DNA from: Protula sp. h YS-2021
Lineage: Eukaryota; Annelida; Polychaeta; Sabellida; Serpulidae
Assembly: GCA_949752745.1 (NCBI GenBank)
Contig: OX457028.1
Location: forward strand, 28,236,645 to 28,300,644
Reading direction: 5' to 3'
DNA: 64,000 nt
How positions within the stretch are numbered: position 1 is the first letter of the stretch; the number at the start of each line of letters is the position of its first letter. The translations under genes and the position numbers were made by a program. The notes under the pieces were generated by a model. The model was not told the origin of the DNA. It worked only from the letters and a program-made list of their open reading frames with translations, and ran no database searches. This document shows positions 61,833 to 64,000 of this stretch, one piece after another.

Positions 61833-61861
61833 CGGACGGACGGACGGACGGACGGACGGAC
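61833..61861. repeat. (CGGA)n microsatellite
   Basis: About seven CGGA units, followed by a CCCTCCGTTTCACGGGGG short inverted motif, a frequent invertebrate repeat end. Confidence 0.85.
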
Positions 61862-61879
61862 AATCTCAAACCTATATCC

Positions 61880-62440
61880 CTCCGTTTCACGGGGGATAAA
61901 AACTGGCCGATTTATGCCCCATTTGAAAAAAATAACATGACGCTACAAATCTATTCCAATATATATATATTTACAGCACCTTATTTCAGAGCTTAACGCC
62001 CGACAGATTTTGAGAATTTTCCGACAAATATGGTGTACATTTTACAGTCCAACGTCCGAATTTTGTTCGTGGAGGGGAATAGAAAAATATAAGGGGCGTG
62101 AGCCTAAACATTGAACACCAGTAATTACTAAAATAAAACAAGAAATTAAACATGAGGTAAAACAAAGTTCGGTAATTGGCTAAAAGGTGAATCTGCCGAC
62201 TTACCAATACGTGGTTTTAATAATAAGAGCAGCGTCATTTATCCTTTCTTTCAGCCTCTCCGTTCCTAAGCCCGTTCCTGCGTTTATAACTTCCGGTGGA
62301 TAATCTTAAAAGAAATCAAAACCATCACACCAGACAGCCTATCCTCAAGAAGAATTTACGCCTTTTGCCGTTCGTTAATTAGTTAATTAGTTGGTTTGTT
62401 GGTAAGTTAGTTAGTTGAAACTTGAATAAGGCCAAAAAAA
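61880..62440. other. Intergenic, no supported gene
   Basis: Nothing recognised beyond GTTAGTTAGTT-type words near 62380-62415, which may be another eroded LINE tail. Confidence 0.35.
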
Positions 62441-62442
62441 AA

Positions 62443-62445
<3 letters not shown>

Positions 62446-62513
<68 letters not shown>
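62446..62513. repeat. (GA)n microsatellite
   Basis: About 34 GA units. The Ser-Leu repeat ORF on the other strand is its translation. Confidence 0.95.
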
Positions 62514-62516
<3 letters not shown>

Positions 62517-62519
62517 CTC

Positions 62520-63350
62520 CACTTAAGTCAAAAACTTGTGAACTGTTTCGGCGCCAATTAGAAAAGTTCATCTTAACAAGAATGCCCAGGGACATTGTGA
62601 CCAGCCGGGATCTTTTAAACGGCCGCCATCTCTAGTAGATCTCAGAAAACCAATTGTTACAGAAACTCTAACGTTGAACTACGCCTGAAAAAATGAAAGT
62701 AATGTAAAATTACTTGCAGAAGAACTGCTTTAAAAATTGATCCCCAAAATTTTCAAACGGCGGCATGAGGTGCGGCCAAAAAAAGAAATTTTAAAAGAAA
62801 CTACAGCAGTGTGCACAGCCCACATATTCCCCACAGCCCCCTCCCCCTCTCATCTGTAAACACGGCCATCAATAGTCAATAAAGAGCTAAAATCTTCAAA
62901 GTCCAGCTGATCCATTTTCCTTGGGCCAACCTGGCCCATTTACAATACCGATCTGTGTTTGTTCCCATAGAAGCTACATACCAAGTTTCATTAAAATCCT
63001 TGCAGCAGTTTTTAAGTTATCGTGTTAACAAGCTCTTGATGACAGACCGACACGCGGTCGATCGCATATATTCAAAACAAAAAAAAAAGTAAAATGCTAC
63101 TAATTGGACAATTTTTGAACTGCCACTTAGTCAAGTTTGGTGGAGAGTATACTACCTGCAAATATTCATATAAAATTGTAAAGGAATCCATCAACACAGG
63201 CGGAGAAGAAACATTTCCAAAACCGGCCACCAAATCTTGTTTTTTTTTCAATGCCACCACCCCAAAAATTAGCCAATTTTCGGCAGTTGGGAAATTTGGA
63301 TTTAATTTCAGATGCAGATACTGTAACCCTGAAGTGAAGGGGTGACGATT
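62520..63350. other. Intergenic, no supported gene
   Basis: Includes a motif often seen at ends of invertebrate dispersed repeats (AAGTTTCATTAAAATCCTTG ... GACAGACCGACACGCGGTCG, about 62980-63060). No exon is supportable. Confidence 0.35.
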
Positions 63351-63363
63351 AGCTCAGGGGTAA

Positions 63364-63540
63364 GGATTAGCTCAGTTGGTTACAGCGGCGGACTGGTAAT
63401 CCATAGGTCCCGAGTTCGATTCCAGCTCGAGGTGACGTTCCCTTCAATTGCCTTTGCTTAGCGAATGAAATGGGTTAGACTACCTATCACGGAATTCAAA
63501 ATTAACGCATACTGTGGTTTTCGACCATACCTTTAAAAAA
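63364..63540 (+). mobile_element. tRNA-derived SINE (Thr-like head)
   Basis: GGATTAGCTCAGTTGGTTAC contains box A, and GAGTTCGATTCC (63412-63423) is box B. The presumed anticodon loop CTGGTAA would read GGT (Thr). Acceptor-stem ends do not pair, so this is not a functional tRNA gene. A partial second head, GATTAGCTCAGGGG, lies just upstream. It belongs to a different family from the satellite SINEs. Confidence 0.75.
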
Positions 63541-64000
63541 ATTTAAGCTTAAGGGGACATGCTGATCTGATCTGCAAAAGTAAGCTGCGCTTTAAAAAAA
63601 ATAGCTGACTTCGTTTGTATAATGATCCGTGGAGTTATAAAATAAGCTACATAAAAGTCTTGTACACTTCACTGGTAACGTAATTTCTTTAATATTTAAA
63701 TTATTTCAAGGTCATATCAGTCAAATTTAATTTTTCCTATATCCAAAATTTCAGATGTGAATACTTCGACCTTGAAGGTGAATTTAAAAAGAAGGGGACA
63801 TACTTACCTTATCTGCAAATAGAAAGTTATGATTTAAAACTAGTTACAGGTTGTGATTCTATTTCACACTTAAAAGTGAAGGGATATGAGTAACGGCTTT
63901 TGCAATTTGCATTTCATAAGGATATCACTTGTGTATATCTGTCTAGAAGTTGAACTTGAATACAATTTCCCTTTGTGGGCATTTAGACTTTGAAGTAAGT
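63541..64000. other. Intergenic, no supported gene
   Basis: AT-rich sequence with a repeated AAGGGGACATxCT(G/T)A word (about 63551 and 63793). No coding signal. Confidence 0.35.

Noticed and set aside
62407..62595. Ser-Leu-rich protein
   Set aside because: It is the translation of a (GA)n microsatellite.
63364..63436. Functional tRNA-Thr gene
   Set aside because: Box A and box B are present, but the acceptor-stem ends do not pair and SINE-like sequence follows.

Overview
Eukaryotic (metazoan) genomic DNA. Genes are split by GT-AG introns, and the window carries non-LTR retrotransposons, tRNA-derived SINEs, MITE-like DNA elements and a large satellite. The exact host cannot be named. The intronic and intergenic repeat styles remind me of cnidarians, but that is only an impression.

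Region 1 (about 1.2-17.3 kb, minus strand) holds the main find: one split gene that I could assemble exon by exon with every splice phase agreeing. Reading 5' to 3' (17310 down to 1504, with a less certain last exon to 1252), it encodes a KMT5A/SET8-like SET domain, a short acidic linker, an array of seven duplicated 78-90 nt phase-1 micro-exons with NLS-like basic tails, a region with two zinc-finger-like motifs, and a Crypton-like tyrosine-recombinase catalytic domain. The model sums to 3867 nt, or 1288 codons plus stop. This links a chromatin-mark writer to a DNA recombinase in one open frame and looks maintained rather than decayed. Its introns hold an 899-bp tandem duplication, a dispersed A-rich repeat, a 952-bp and an 852-bp non-autonomous DNA element, a fold-back and a minisatellite.

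Region 2 (17.5-22.4 kb) is intergenic, with short duplicated repeats and a 5'-truncated, frameshifted L2/CR1-like LINE on the minus strand ending in an (AAT)n tail.

Region 3 (about 22.4-57.5 kb) is a 35-kb satellite array. A full monomer is about 935 bp and has two copies of a 9-bp-stem palindrome 211 bp apart. Shorter monomers (about 725 bp) have lost one interval. Monomers are arranged in irregular higher-order repeats of 2.63, 3.01, 3.63 and 4.10 kb. Six SINE copies share one insertion site and one target-site duplication, so they were amplified with the array. A seventh SINE is an independent insertion. One unit carries a piggyBac-type MITE (TTAA, perfect 19-bp inverted repeats).

Region 4 (57.5-64 kb) holds an intronless, frameshifted Maf-type bZIP pseudogene, the 3' end of an RNase-H-bearing LINE plus a tiny second copy with a target-site duplication, a detached satellite fragment, a cluster of the satellite's 9-bp palindrome arm, microsatellites and a tRNA-derived SINE.

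Short ORFs inside the satellite and SINEs are repeat artefacts and are not annotated as genes.
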